From contig CAMUYQ010000007.1 of the NCBI GenBank assembly GCA_947165025.1, forward strand, positions 62,001 through 126,000: 64,000 nt of DNA. The letters are read 5' to 3'. Source of the stretch: an uncultured Lachnospiraceae bacterium. Lineage in GTDB: Bacteria > Bacillota > Clostridia > Lachnospirales > Lachnospiraceae. Below, one piece after another: positions 16,981 through 27,019 of the stretch; the first letter of the stretch is position 1; each line of letters begins with the position of its first letter. The notes beneath the pieces were generated by a model. The model had not been told where the DNA came from. It searched no databases and saw nothing but the letters and a program-made list of their open reading frames with translations. A program made the translations under genes and the position numbers.

Positions 16981-19900
16981 TTATTGATTCTGAACCTTTC
17001 CACAAAAATTGCAGAACTTAGCCTCTTTCATAATGGTTTTTCCACAATGAATGCATTGCTTATCCGCTGATAATTCGCTTCCGCAAAAATTACAGAATTT
17101 CACATTTGGCTTAAGTTTCTTTCCGCAATTAGGGCATATCTTGGACTCGTCAGTTTTCTCTACCTCAGAAGAATTCGCTGCTTCAACATTTTCTTCCAAC
17201 TTACTATCCAAGGGATTATCGACAGAACTCGTGGCAGCGATTTGTTGCACCGGCTCAGTTGTTTTATCAACTTCCTTGTACTCTGCGGGGATTCTAAAAA
17301 GATTCCCGTCAAAACTGGAGCCTCGCATATACTCCAATGCATCATTAATGCATTTAGCAAGCTTAACTGCGTCTGTACTAACATATCCCACTATTTTTTT
17401 ATTAGTTGTCTTGAAGGTTACCCATTGTGCTCCTACAACACCGCTCTTACCTTTAACAGAATCTAGATCTTTTATATAAACGCTGTCTAGTGCGCCCTCA
17501 ACAAACGTTTCATCCATCATATTACTAAACGTTGGCTTCATTTCACAAATAACACGTTTATTAGTTATTGCGAAGTTTAAGCTCGCTCCATAAGTCTGTT
17601 GGAGAATTGTATGCTCATCGTCATCAAAATTCAGTTCATCAATCTTTCTTGGCTCATCATCAAGGTATCCATACATTGAATTTGTGAAATACGGTGTGCA
17701 AGCAAATTCCAAATCCTTTGCATCATCTTCCTCGAGCGGGTATTCTTTCATCAAACGGTACCGAAGTTTCATTTCAAATCTGCCGGGTTTTGTTCGGCTG
17801 TATTTATCAATCTCTTCAATTTTCTTATTTAAGTACTCTAATTCTTCGTCGACCTTCTCTGATTCGATTTTTAGCATTTTTTCCTTTATGTATAATAGTT
17901 TCGGAAGAAATGTTGTTGCATCTATTATTGATGTGAAATCGGAACCTGATGTCGCATCCCGATAGATCCTCGCTTCATCAAGAGTTTTAAACGTATAATC
18001 TCCACATTTAAGAGCTAAATCCGTCAGCTCTTTTTCAAAAGCAAAGTATTCTTCTCTGATTGAATTCCATTCTGCAGGATCTACATTCTCAACATTTTCT
18101 TTATTAATATCAATTCCAGCTTCTTTTATTTCGGAATACAGCATATCAAGGAGCCTAATTGCACTACCATATGATAGATAGTCTCCACATTTTGTCATTT
18201 CGTCCCGGACTTTTTTTATAATGTATCTAATCTTGATTGCTTCGTTTGATTTAACATCAGTATTCCCTTTATCTACACTTTGAGTCTGATCAAATAAATA
18301 ATGATAATGATCAAATATTTTTTGGAGCAGAGCAGCTATTGTTGTTCCCCAATAGCCCCAATCCTCCCTCTCTAGACGCGAAAACTTACAGGGTATTTGA
18401 ACTTCTCCAGATTCAATAGTAATCATCCAAATGGAACCAGATGGATTATAGGCAATTTTCTTAATAACCTTAAGAGGAATAACTTGCTTAGTTTCAAGAA
18501 CAAAGAACTTGGTTTCTCCCAGTGCGAAGCCGGCCCCACCAGTCGCCATAAGGGAAGAATCATATGCGATGAGTGGATATTCATTGATGTATTTCATGCA
18601 CTTGTCATTAACCCATTGCATATCATATTTATATTGCTTATAAGCCGTTCCCGGCACATTAAGAACAGCATATTCCAACATTCGCGAATCGGCTGCCTTT
18701 TGGAACAGATTATGCACATAATCCTTCATGTTAAGTATGTCTTCATCTTTATCCGTTTGGACTTCCAATAGTTGTTCCGGATTAAGCTTTGAACTAGCAG
18801 TGCTAAGATAACGATACAGTTTTGTGTATCGAAAAACGCTCATGGGCGCGCCAACCTCAGATACTCCTAATTCTGATAAAAGCTTCTTTTCTTCCTCTTT
18901 CACAGAATAATATAACTCGGCACTATAAGAAGAATAATCCAAGTCTTTTAAAACGCTTGAATTATTGAAGAATGTAGCCATTTTTACGTTTAATCCAACA
19001 TCATTGCGTTCGGGAAATTCTCTGCTAATAACAGGATGGCTCATCCCCAAATAATCCAGTAGGTAATATAAAGAATCATAATCCCCCATCCCTTCATCTT
19101 TATCGATTGCTTTATACACCACAGCGTAAATATGCTCATAATAAGGGTATTTTGAAATTACAGATGCGTAATTAGACACAGCTTTCTGAGGATCGCTTTC
19201 AAATTTCGACGAAACTTCTAAAAGAGATTTAGCATCCCTCTCATTTGCAATACAATACGCCCAGCTGTTTGTCTTGGGATACATCTCCTGTAGATAGCAT
19301 TCAAAAAACTCGATAATCACTCGATATGCACCATAAACAATCTGGTTTCTGCAATAGTCTGAATCATGAAGCTGTCTGATTTTCTGACGTATTACAGCGT
19401 TATCGTTGGATTCTCTTGACGAATCGCCAAAACTACGAATAAAATCTGTTCCTGCATTCATGATAGATGCGGTAACAGCCCCCTTGATGGCACCTTTGAC
19501 GCCAAATCCGCCTCCTACCCATCTCCCGCGGGAAGCCTTCTGCATTTCTCGATAATTCGCCAACTGAGCCTTCTCGCTCATGATATTCGCGTATTTTTCG
19601 ACAATACCATCAATATACGTGTTATAGTCTAAATCAGAGCAATAGTATTTCTCGTAGAAATCCTCCATTGAAAAGACTTTTCCGGACGAGTAACACATTT
19701 CAGACATGGAATCTACCAGTTTACTCAATGTCTGATTCATGATATCTGACGCCTGCTGAACTAAACCTCCAACATCTGTCGTGCTATTATATAGCCGCAA
19801 CATAGCAGCTTTGCATTCGTTTGCAATCAATTCGAAAGGCTTACGTAATGCAATATACTCGTCCTGTTTTTTGTTAAAGACTATTTTCCCGCCACATATT

Positions 19901-20145
19901 GTAAAGCTCTTAACAACCTGGTTCTCCATGGCTGCATCTTTAGAAGGAAGATCCTTGTTTTTTGATTCCTTCTTTCTATTCTCAGGTTTATCCTTTTTTT
20001 CGGAGTTCACAGGATTCTTCGTACTCTGTTTTTTTTCTATTGTTTCTGCTTCATCGAAATATTCAGAAGGGCATCCACAAAACGGGCACTGAAAAGCTCG
20101 TGAAGAAATACTTTTTCCGCAGTCTGGACATTTGATTAATCCCAT
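16981..20145 (-). CDS. Large zinc-ribbon protein with PH-like domains
   Basis: A 1054-residue protein, first gene of the zinc-ribbon operon. It has an N-terminal ribbon (C6, C9, C20, C23) and two C-terminal ribbons in tandem (CPNCG...CNFCG and CIHCG...CNFCG). Between them: a Lys/Glu-rich linker, a short Gly-rich segment (GGGFGVKGAIKGAV, about 215) that may insert in a membrane, long helical regions, a beta-rich stretch near 560-610 (FFVLETKQVIPLKVIKKI) and another near 890-970 (FAITNKRVICEMK), both like bacterial PH/bPH2 domains. No enzyme motif is visible. The ribosome site is GGAGG. It is divergent from hsdR across 186 bases. The ribbons may mediate assembly with the other two proteins; function is unknown. 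Confidence 0.78.
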   Translation of the reverse strand: MGLIKCPDCGKSISSRAFQCPFCGCPSEYFDEAETIEKKQSTKNPVNSEKKDKPENRKKESKNKDLPSKDAAMENQVVKSFTICGGKIVFNKKQDEYIALRKPFELIANECKAAMLRLYNSTTDVGGLVQQASDIMNQTLSKLVDSMSEMCYSSGKVFSMEDFYEKYYCSDLDYNTYIDGIVEKYANIMSEKAQLANYREMQKASRGRWVGGGFGVKGAIKGAVTASIMNAGTDFIRSFGDSSRESNDNAVIRQKIRQLHDSDYCRNQIVYGAYRVIIEFFECYLQEMYPKTNSWAYCIANERDAKSLLEVSSKFESDPQKAVSNYASVISKYPYYEHIYAVVYKAIDKDEGMGDYDSLYYLLDYLGMSHPVISREFPERNDVGLNVKMATFFNNSSVLKDLDYSSYSAELYYSVKEEEKKLLSELGVSEVGAPMSVFRYTKLYRYLSTASSKLNPEQLLEVQTDKDEDILNMKDYVHNLFQKAADSRMLEYAVLNVPGTAYKQYKYDMQWVNDKCMKYINEYPLIAYDSSLMATGGAGFALGETKFFVLETKQVIPLKVIKKIAYNPSGSIWMITIESGEVQIPCKFSRLEREDWGYWGTTIAALLQKIFDHYHYLFDQTQSVDKGNTDVKSNEAIKIRYIIKKVRDEMTKCGDYLSYGSAIRLLDMLYSEIKEAGIDINKENVENVDPAEWNSIREEYFAFEKELTDLALKCGDYTFKTLDEARIYRDATSGSDFTSIIDATTFLPKLLYIKEKMLKIESEKVDEELEYLNKKIEEIDKYSRTKPGRFEMKLRYRLMKEYPLEEDDAKDLEFACTPYFTNSMYGYLDDEPRKIDELNFDDDEHTILQQTYGASLNFAITNKRVICEMKPTFSNMMDETFVEGALDSVYIKDLDSVKGKSGVVGAQWVTFKTTNKKIVGYVSTDAVKLAKCINDALEYMRGSSFDGNLFRIPAEYKEVDKTTEPVQQIAATSSVDNPLDSKLEENVEAANSSEVEKTDESKICPNCGKKLKPNVKFCNFCGSELSADKQCIHCGKTIMKEAKFCNFCGKVQNQ

Positions 20146-20281
20146 ACGACAATACCTCCGCTACAAGACATATATTGCATAGCGATTTTGTTTTATTATT
20201 TGCATTTAATTTTATCACAAACACGTTCTTTTGTTGAGTCTTCAACGGTTTATTGACATATGCAGAGTTCTACAAAGAATA

Positions 20282-20306
20282 GCGTATTTATGATAAAATA
20301 ATACGC
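20282..20306. promoter_or_regulatory. Inverted repeat in the zinc-ribbon/hsdR divergent region
   Basis: GCGTATT (20282-20288) and AATACGC (20300-20306), perfect 7-bp arms around 11 bases that include TATGATAAAAT. A TTGACA lies at about 20253. It could be an operator or the hsdR promoter region. Confidence 0.45.
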
Positions 20307-20331
20307 ATAAATGTTGTAAGGGAGAAATGAT

Positions 20332-23082
20332 ATGACTCCGGAAGAACAGGCACGTGAACAGATTGACAAAAGACTTATTCAATCAGGCTGGATAATACAA
20401 GATTTTAGGCAACTAAACCCGATGGCATCATTGGGTGTTGCCGTGCGCGAATTTCCCACAAGCACGGGGCCGGTCGATTATGCATTGTTTGTAGAGGGTA
20501 TACCAGTTGGAGTTATTGAAGCAAAGAAGGATACTGTTGGGGAAAGGATTACTACTGTAGAGACTCAGTCGGGTCGTTATGCTAATAGTAAGCTTAAATA
20601 CGTCAGCGTTGATTATCGGATAAGGTTTGCCTATGAGGCAACAGGCGTTCTCACCAGATTTACGGATTATGATGATGTCAAATATCGATCAAGGGATGTC
20701 TTCTCGTTTCATAGACCCGAAACATTACATTCTTTATTGAAGGCACCGGATACTATCCGCAATAACATGAAGCATTTTCCTGAACTTGACACGACAGGTT
20801 TTAGGGATTGCCAGATAAAAGCCATTAAGAATCTTGATAAGTCGTTTTCGGAGAACCGTCCAAGAGCTCTTGTCCAAATGGCAACCGGTGCAGGAAAGAC
20901 CTTTACGGCTATTACCGCAGCCTATCGGCTTCTTAAATATGGCAAGATGAGGCGTATCTTGTTCCTTGTTGATACAAAGTCCTTAGGGGAACAGGCTGAA
21001 AGAGAGTTTCTTGCCTATATTCCCAATGATGAAAATAGATCCTTTTCAGAACTCTATGGCGTGAGAAGGCTTAAAAACTCGTATATTCCTAATGATATTC
21101 AGATCTGTATCAGTACGATCCAAAGGATGTATTCAATTCTCAAGGGAGAAGAACTTGACGAATCAGTGGAGGATGAGTCGTTATTCGAACAGAATGGCGT
21201 TGAATCTCAGCCTGTTAAGGAGGTTGTGTATAACGAAAAGTATCCCCCTGAGTTCTTTGACTGCATTATTGTCGATGAATGTCACAGATCCATCTATAAC
21301 ATATGGAGTCAGGTCCTTGAGTATTTTGATTCATTTATGATAGGTCTTACTGCCACTCCGGATAAGCGTACATTTGCGTTCTTCCAACAAAATGTAGTGA
21401 GTGAGTATTCTCGTGAGCAGGCGATCATTGATGGCGTTAATGTCGGGGAAGATGTGTTCCTTATCGAAACACAGGTTACAAAGAATGGCGCCCATGTGAT
21501 GAAACAGCTTATCGAATACAGAAACAGGCTCACTAGGCAGAAACGTTGGAAACAGATGGACGAGGATGAAAGATATAACTCCGACATGCTCGATAAAGAT
21601 GTCGTTAATCCTAGCCAGATACGTACAGTGATCAGGACATTCAAAGAAAACCTCTTCACGCAACTCTTCCCTCACCGTAGTGAGGTTCCCAAAACGCTCA
21701 TATTTGCGAAAACAGACAGCCACGCTGATGATATCATTCAAATTGTCCGGGATGAATTTGGAGAGGGAAATGAGTTCTGCCAAAAAATCACATGTCAGGC
21801 TGATAAGCCGGAAACTGTATTATCGGCATTTCGGAACGATTACTATCCCCGTATAGCTGTTACAGTAGACATGATCGCGACAGGAACAGATGTAAAACCG
21901 ATAGAATGTCTTGTTTTCATGCGCGATGTTCGGAGTAAAAACTATTTTGAACAGATGAAGGGACGTGGTACAAGGGTTCTTGATAAGGAAGACTTGAAAA
22001 AAGTATCTCCTTCAGCTACAGAAAACAAGGATCATTTTGTTATTGTTGATGCCGTAGGGGTTACAAAATCCAGAAAAACAGATACCCGTCCGCTTGAGCA
22101 TATGCCTAGCGTGAGCCTTAAACAGCTTATGATGAATGTTGCTTTGGGAGCAAGGGATGAAAAGACGCTTACCTCCCTTGCAAACAGGATCATTAGATTA
22201 AACAGCCAGTTAACTCCCAAAGAGAGAAAGGAGTTTACTGCTACTGTTGGATCTCCAGCCAACCAAGTAGCCCAGAATCTTCTTGACGCATTTGATGATG
22301 ATGTAATAGCGGAAAAAGCCGGATTGGTGCTTAGTGATGAATATGAGCTCACTCCGGAAGACGCAGAAAAGATGGAGCAAGCCAAGAATGAGTTAATAAA
22401 GGAAGCGGTTAAGCCGTTTTATGATCCGGATGTACGCACTTTTATTGAGGAAGTCAGACGAAGTCACGAACAGCTTATTGATTCTGTTAATATTGACTAT
22501 GTTTTGTATTCAGGATATGACACTAATCAGCAAGAGAACGCAGATCGCGTTATCTCAACGTTCAAGGAGTTTATCGAAGAAAACAAGGATGAAATCATAG
22601 CGCTTCGGATTATATATGATCAGAGGTACAAGGACAGACCGATGGCCATAAAAAACTTGAAGTCACTGTATGACAAGTTGAATGCCAAGGGCATTACCAT
22701 TGAACGTCTTTGGGACTGTTATGCAATAAAGAATCCCGATAAGGTTCGGAGAGGCAAAATGGCACAGATAACGGATCTTATTTCAATTATAAGATTTGAA
22801 ATGGGATACGGCGATAATCTTACACCATTTGCCGATAGGGTAAATTACAATTTCATGCAATGGACACTAAAGAGAAACGCCGGTGCTGTACATTTTACAG
22901 ATGAGCAGATGGAATGGCTTAGGCTTATAAAAGAACACATCATTACTTCTCTATCAATAGAGCCAGAAGACCTTGATCTCAGCCCGTTCGACCATAAAGG
23001 TGGATTGGGACGGTTCTATGATGTGTTTGGGGATGAGTATGAAAGCATACTTCAAGAGATGAATATAGAATTGGTGGCATAG
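20332..23082 (+). CDS. hsdR: Type I restriction enzyme, R subunit
   Basis: A 916-residue restriction and translocation subunit that cuts unmodified DNA. The N-terminal PD-(D/E)xK nuclease is visible as VDYALFVEG...GVIEAKKD (D-x14-ExK). Then come SF2 motor motifs: MATGAGKT (Walker A), DECHRS (motif II), GLTATPDKRT, TGTDVKP and MKGRGTRV (motif VI-like). A C-terminal helical region would contact the M/S complex. GGGAG precedes the ATG. The start of hsdS follows after 7 bases. All motifs are intact, so it is probably active. Confidence 0.96.
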   Translation: MTPEEQAREQIDKRLIQSGWIIQDFRQLNPMASLGVAVREFPTSTGPVDYALFVEGIPVGVIEAKKDTVGERITTVETQSGRYANSKLKYVSVDYRIRFAYEATGVLTRFTDYDDVKYRSRDVFSFHRPETLHSLLKAPDTIRNNMKHFPELDTTGFRDCQIKAIKNLDKSFSENRPRALVQMATGAGKTFTAITAAYRLLKYGKMRRILFLVDTKSLGEQAEREFLAYIPNDENRSFSELYGVRRLKNSYIPNDIQICISTIQRMYSILKGEELDESVEDESLFEQNGVESQPVKEVVYNEKYPPEFFDCIIVDECHRSIYNIWSQVLEYFDSFMIGLTATPDKRTFAFFQQNVVSEYSREQAIIDGVNVGEDVFLIETQVTKNGAHVMKQLIEYRNRLTRQKRWKQMDEDERYNSDMLDKDVVNPSQIRTVIRTFKENLFTQLFPHRSEVPKTLIFAKTDSHADDIIQIVRDEFGEGNEFCQKITCQADKPETVLSAFRNDYYPRIAVTVDMIATGTDVKPIECLVFMRDVRSKNYFEQMKGRGTRVLDKEDLKKVSPSATENKDHFVIVDAVGVTKSRKTDTRPLEHMPSVSLKQLMMNVALGARDEKTLTSLANRIIRLNSQLTPKERKEFTATVGSPANQVAQNLLDAFDDDVIAEKAGLVLSDEYELTPEDAEKMEQAKNELIKEAVKPFYDPDVRTFIEEVRRSHEQLIDSVNIDYVLYSGYDTNQQENADRVISTFKEFIEENKDEIIALRIIYDQRYKDRPMAIKNLKSLYDKLNAKGITIERLWDCYAIKNPDKVRRGKMAQITDLISIIRFEMGYGDNLTPFADRVNYNFMQWTLKRNAGAVHFTDEQMEWLRLIKEHIITSLSIEPEDLDLSPFDHKGGLGRFYDVFGDEYESILQEMNIELVA

Positions 23083-23089
23083 AAGAAAA

Positions 23090-24271
23090 ATGAAAACTGT
23101 AAAATTAGGCAGCATTGCGACTATTTATAATGGGAATAGTATAAATAAAACAGTAAAAAAACAGAAATATATGAATGATGTTCCAGGATGGAATTACGTT
23201 GGAACAAAAGATGTGGATTTTGACGGAACCATTACATATGATACAGGTGTCATAATCCCATATTCTGAGGAAGGTTTTAGACGCGCTCCCGCAGGGAGTG
23301 TATTTGTGTGTTCAGAAGGTGGGAGTGCAGGAAGAAAAACAGCCATTGTGAAGCAAGAAGTCTGTTTTGGAAATAAACTATTTGCGATAGTGAATGACAA
23401 GGGACTATTTGATGCCCAATATGTGTATTATTACACTAGATATGAAAATTTCAGAGAACAGTTTAAACTTTTGGCGACTTCTTTGATGGGTGGTATTTCA
23501 GCAAGGAATTTTTCGAAGATTGAAATACCATTGTGTGATCTTGCGGAACAGAAGCGAATTGTATCACGAATTGAAGAAGCGTTCTCGGAACTTGATTCCG
23601 GCATAGAAACACTGAAAAAAACGAAGGAACTGCTTGCTGTTTATCGCCAAGCTGTAATTAAAGATGCCTTCATAAAATGTAATTCTTCTGCAGAAATAGC
23701 ATCGGTCTGTGAGCATGTGACTGATGGGGACCATATGCCACCACCTAAGGCAGCAGAGGGTATTCCATTCATAATGATTTCTAATGTTGAAGATCACATC
23801 ATTAATTGGTCGAATACTGCATTTGTTAGGAAGGATTACTACGATAATATTGATGCAAAGAGAAAACCGCAAAAAGGGGACGTTTTATATACAGTTACAG
23901 GCTCATATGGTATTCCGATATTAGTTGATTATGATAAGGAATTCTGCTTTCAAAGGCATATTGCTCTGCTGAGACCTAAAAAGTCTATTATTCAGAAATA
24001 CCTTTACTATGCAATGATGGAGCCTGGTGTTTATGCTCAAGCTACTAATGTGGCGACGGGAACAGCTCAAAAAACAGTGGGATTAGGTGTTTTACGCAAA
24101 ATCAAGATACCTTTCGTTGAAAATCTTGAGGAACAGAGGCGTATTGTTGAGGGTATAGAGGGAAGGTTATCGGTTTGCCTGAGCATTGAGGAAACAGTAG
24201 ATGTTTCTATCCAACATGCTGATGCAATGCGACAAAGTATACTAAAACAGGCTTTCGAAGGGAGATTATAA
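23090..24271 (+). CDS. hsdS: Type I restriction-modification specificity subunit
   Basis: A 393-residue target-recognition subunit with the usual two halves: TRD1 (about 1-150), a conserved coiled-coil spacer (EQKRIVSRIEEAFSELDSGI), TRD2 (about 200-340) and a second spacer ending QSILKQAFEGRL. It sets the DNA sequence recognised by methylase and nuclease. Only one hsdS is present, with no inverted-repeat partner, so shuffling of specificity is not suggested. Its stop directly abuts the hsdM start. Confidence 0.95.
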   Translation: MKTVKLGSIATIYNGNSINKTVKKQKYMNDVPGWNYVGTKDVDFDGTITYDTGVIIPYSEEGFRRAPAGSVFVCSEGGSAGRKTAIVKQEVCFGNKLFAIVNDKGLFDAQYVYYYTRYENFREQFKLLATSLMGGISARNFSKIEIPLCDLAEQKRIVSRIEEAFSELDSGIETLKKTKELLAVYRQAVIKDAFIKCNSSAEIASVCEHVTDGDHMPPPKAAEGIPFIMISNVEDHIINWSNTAFVRKDYYDNIDAKRKPQKGDVLYTVTGSYGIPILVDYDKEFCFQRHIALLRPKKSIIQKYLYYAMMEPGVYAQATNVATGTAQKTVGLGVLRKIKIPFVENLEEQRRIVEGIEGRLSVCLSIEETVDVSIQHADAMRQSILKQAFEGRL

Positions 24272-25771
24272 ATGAGTGAGAGTTCATCGACTATAATATC
24301 AAAAGTATGGGGCATGTGCGGTCCACTAAGGGATGATGGTGTTTCCTATGGAGATTATCTGGAACAGCTTACTTACCTCATTTTCCTAAAGATGTCAGAT
24401 GAGTATTCAAAACCGCCGTATAATAAGAATACCGGTATTCCTAACGGATATGGTTGGGAGGATATGAACACCCTCACAGGGGCTTCTCTGGAAGATAAGT
24501 ATAAGTCTATTTTAGAAAAACTGGGCGAACAAAGCGGAATTCTTGGACAAATCTTTAAAGGAGCAATCAATAAGGTCAGTAATGCTGCTATTTTGTATCG
24601 CATTGTCCAGATGATAGATAAGGAAAAATGGGTATCAATGTCATCTGATGTTAAGGGTGAGATATATGAAGGACTTCTTCAAAAGAATGCTGAGGATATC
24701 AAGTCCGGTGCTGGACAGTATTTCACTCCCCGACCTCTTATAAGGGCAATGGTGAAGTGTCTTCGACCAGAGCCGATGAAGACAATCGCGGATCCGTGTT
24801 CTGGTAGTGGCGGATTCTTCCTTGCGGCTCAAGAATACCTTTCAGATCCGCAGAATTACTCTATGGATAGGGAGCAAAAGGAATTTCTAAAAAATGAAAC
24901 ATTTTATGGAAATGAGCTTGTGGCTACAACATACAAGCTATGTTTGATGAATCTTTATCTTCATAATATCGGAGATATCTATGGAAAGGTTCCTGTCACA
25001 CATGGCGATTCATTATTGACAGACCCCGGATACCGCGTTGACTATGTAATGACTAATCCTCCGTTTGGGAAAAAATCTTCGTTGACTTTTACCAATGAAG
25101 AAGGTGAACAGGAAGAGGAAGATTTAGTCTATAATAGGCAAGACTTCTGGACTACCAGTAGCAATAAACAACTGAATTTCGTACAACATATCAATACTAT
25201 TCTTAAAAGTGATGGTAAAGCAGCGGTAGTTGTGCCTGATAATGTTTTATTTGAGGGTGGAGCCGGCGAGACTATAAGGGAAAAACTGCTTAAGACTACG
25301 GATTTGCACACTATTCTTCGACTTCCCACGGGTATTTTTTATAAACCTGGTGTTAAGGCGAATGTGATTTTCTTTGATAAAAGACCCGCAAGCGCAGAAA
25401 CCCAAACAAAAGAGGTATGGATCTACGATTTTAGAACAAATGTGCATTTTACATTGAAACAGAACCCTATGACAGACAAAGATCTTGAGGATTTTGTTAA
25501 GTGTTACAATCCTGAAAACAGATTCGATCGCCAAGAAACATATACAGAAGACAATCCTGACGGAAGGTTCCGCAAGTTTAAGGTTAAAGATATTCTAGAA
25601 AGAGATAAAAAGAGCCTTGATATATTCTGGATCAAAGACAAATCACTGGCAGATCTTGATAACCTGCCTTCACCAGATATATTGGCAGACGATATTATTG
25701 AGAATTTGCAGAGTGCATTGGAGAGTTTTGAGAGTTTAAAAGCCCAACTGAAAGCAAAAAAGGATTCATAA
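24272..25771 (+). CDS. hsdM: Type I restriction-modification methylase, M subunit
   Basis: A 499-residue N6-adenine methyltransferase that protects host DNA. N-terminal HsdM helical domain; SAM motif I as ADPCSGSGGF near 172; catalytic motif IV as TNPPFGKKS near 255. The ATG immediately follows the hsdS stop, with GGGAG inside the hsdS end, so the two are coupled. The R-S-M order is less usual than M-S-R or R-M-S. A strong terminator follows. Confidence 0.96.
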   Translation: MSESSSTIISKVWGMCGPLRDDGVSYGDYLEQLTYLIFLKMSDEYSKPPYNKNTGIPNGYGWEDMNTLTGASLEDKYKSILEKLGEQSGILGQIFKGAINKVSNAAILYRIVQMIDKEKWVSMSSDVKGEIYEGLLQKNAEDIKSGAGQYFTPRPLIRAMVKCLRPEPMKTIADPCSGSGGFFLAAQEYLSDPQNYSMDREQKEFLKNETFYGNELVATTYKLCLMNLYLHNIGDIYGKVPVTHGDSLLTDPGYRVDYVMTNPPFGKKSSLTFTNEEGEQEEEDLVYNRQDFWTTSSNKQLNFVQHINTILKSDGKAAVVVPDNVLFEGGAGETIREKLLKTTDLHTILRLPTGIFYKPGVKANVIFFDKRPASAETQTKEVWIYDFRTNVHFTLKQNPMTDKDLEDFVKCYNPENRFDRQETYTEDNPDGRFRKFKVKDILERDKKSLDIFWIKDKSLADLDNLPSPDILADDIIENLQSALESFESLKAQLKAKKDS

Positions 25772-25815
25772 CATATTTGTAAAACTTCTATTAATCAAGC
25801 ATATATTATTATTCT

Positions 25816-25850
25816 GAAGAGGCCTCGGGATTTATTCCCGGGGCCTCTTC
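25816..25850 (+). terminator. Terminator after hsdM
   Basis: GAAGAGGCC-CGGGA pairs with TCCCG-GGCCTCTTC over a 5-base loop. It is symmetric enough to work in both directions and separates the hsd operon from the GTPase gene. Confidence 0.75.
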
Positions 25851-25888
25851 TATTGCAAATTCCGGAGAATAGATTGGAGGCGATGCAG

Positions 25889-26968
25889 ATGAATAATAAT
25901 GTACCGGAAGAAAAAAGAGATTTAAAGAAGCCAAGTGTAGTCATTTCGAAGGATCATCCTAAGGAGAAGAAAAAGCATATCAAGAAGGAGGGGCGGACAA
26001 TATATGAGATTCTGACAGACGAGATTAACCGGAATCCCGATATGACTGATGATGAGAAGGTTGCAAAACTGGATGAACTGTCAAAAATACAGGAAATGAA
26101 GGTAAATATCTTGATCGTAGGTCCAGCGGGAGTTGGAAAAAGCTCGACGATCAACTCTTTATTCGAAATGAATGTAGCTACCGTAGGTGAGGGGGTTGAC
26201 CCAGAAACGGATAGCTTAACACGTTATGATCTTAATAATCTTAGGCTTTATGACACGCCTGGCTTCGGTGATGGGATCAAAGATGTGGACTATGCAAAAA
26301 TGGTCGAAAAGAAGCTGAATGATTTAGACAAAAACGGCGATCCGCTTATTGATCTTGTTCTTGTGATACTGGATGCCGGCTCAAAGGATTTGGGAACTTC
26401 AATGAGTCTGATTAATGACACTATTATCCCCAATCTTGGAAGAAAAGCTGAGGATCGTGTGCTAATTGCGCTGAATCAGGCGGATGTTGCTATGAAGGGA
26501 AGGCATTGGGATGAGGTAAACAACAAGCCGGATGCAGTGTTAACTAAGTTCCTTAAGGACAAGGCTGAGTCTGTGAGAAGACGTATTTCGGAGGCTACCG
26601 GGGTGGACACCTGCCCAATTTATTATGCTGCAGGGTATACCGAGAACGGAGTTCAGAGAGAGCCATATAACCTTACAAAGCTTCTATATCACATTGTTCA
26701 TTCGATACCGGCAAAAAAGAGGCTGGCGCTTGCCGATCACGTCAATAAAAAGCGTAAGAACTGGCGCTATGATGATGGAGAAGATGATTACAAAGGCAAT
26801 ACCCTCCTTGACTTTTTTGATGACGTCAAAGGCTTCATGCTGTCGGGTGCAGATACGGGAAGAAACATAGGAAAAATTGTTCTTGGAAAACCTGGAGAGC
26901 TTATCGGAGCAATCATTGGTGGAACACTTGGAGCAATTGGAGGGTTCTTCTCGAGACTGTTTGGATGA
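25889..26968 (+). CDS. Dynamin/IRG-like GTPase, single gene
   Basis: A 359-residue protein: Lys/Glu-rich N-terminus (1-70), GTPase domain with GPAGVGKSST (G1, near 80), DTPGFGD (G3) and NQAD (G4, usual form NKxD), a linker, then a C-terminal Gly-zipper-like hydrophobic tail GELIGAIIGGTLGAIGG that could insert in a membrane. It resembles the YfjP/50S-binding-GTPase-like group often found near defence genes. GGAGG is 8 bases before the ATG at 25889 and too close to the ATG at 25883. Terminators on both sides make it a one-gene unit. A role in phage defence or abortive infection is an inference from motif set and neighbourhood. Confidence 0.82.
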   Translation: MNNNVPEEKRDLKKPSVVISKDHPKEKKKHIKKEGRTIYEILTDEINRNPDMTDDEKVAKLDELSKIQEMKVNILIVGPAGVGKSSTINSLFEMNVATVGEGVDPETDSLTRYDLNNLRLYDTPGFGDGIKDVDYAKMVEKKLNDLDKNGDPLIDLVLVILDAGSKDLGTSMSLINDTIIPNLGRKAEDRVLIALNQADVAMKGRHWDEVNNKPDAVLTKFLKDKAESVRRRISEATGVDTCPIYYAAGYTENGVQREPYNLTKLLYHIVHSIPAKKRLALADHVNKKRKNWRYDDGEDDYKGNTLLDFFDDVKGFMLSGADTGRNIGKIVLGKPGELIGAIIGGTLGAIGGFFSRLFG

Positions 26969-26972
26969 TATG

Positions 26973-26996
26973 ACCGGGATTGCCCCGGTTTTTTTA
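26973..26996 (+). terminator. Terminator of the GTPase gene
   Basis: ACCGGG/CCCGGT stem followed by TTTTTTTT within a few bases of the stop codon. Confidence 0.8.
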
Positions 26997-27019
26997 TTGC
27001 TTGGAAAGGAGCAAATGAC

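Noticed and set aside
23090-24271. Phase-variable hsdS locus driven by the serine recombinase at 29746
   Set aside because: Only one hsdS is present, no inverted repeats flank its domains, and the recombinase is 5 kb away.
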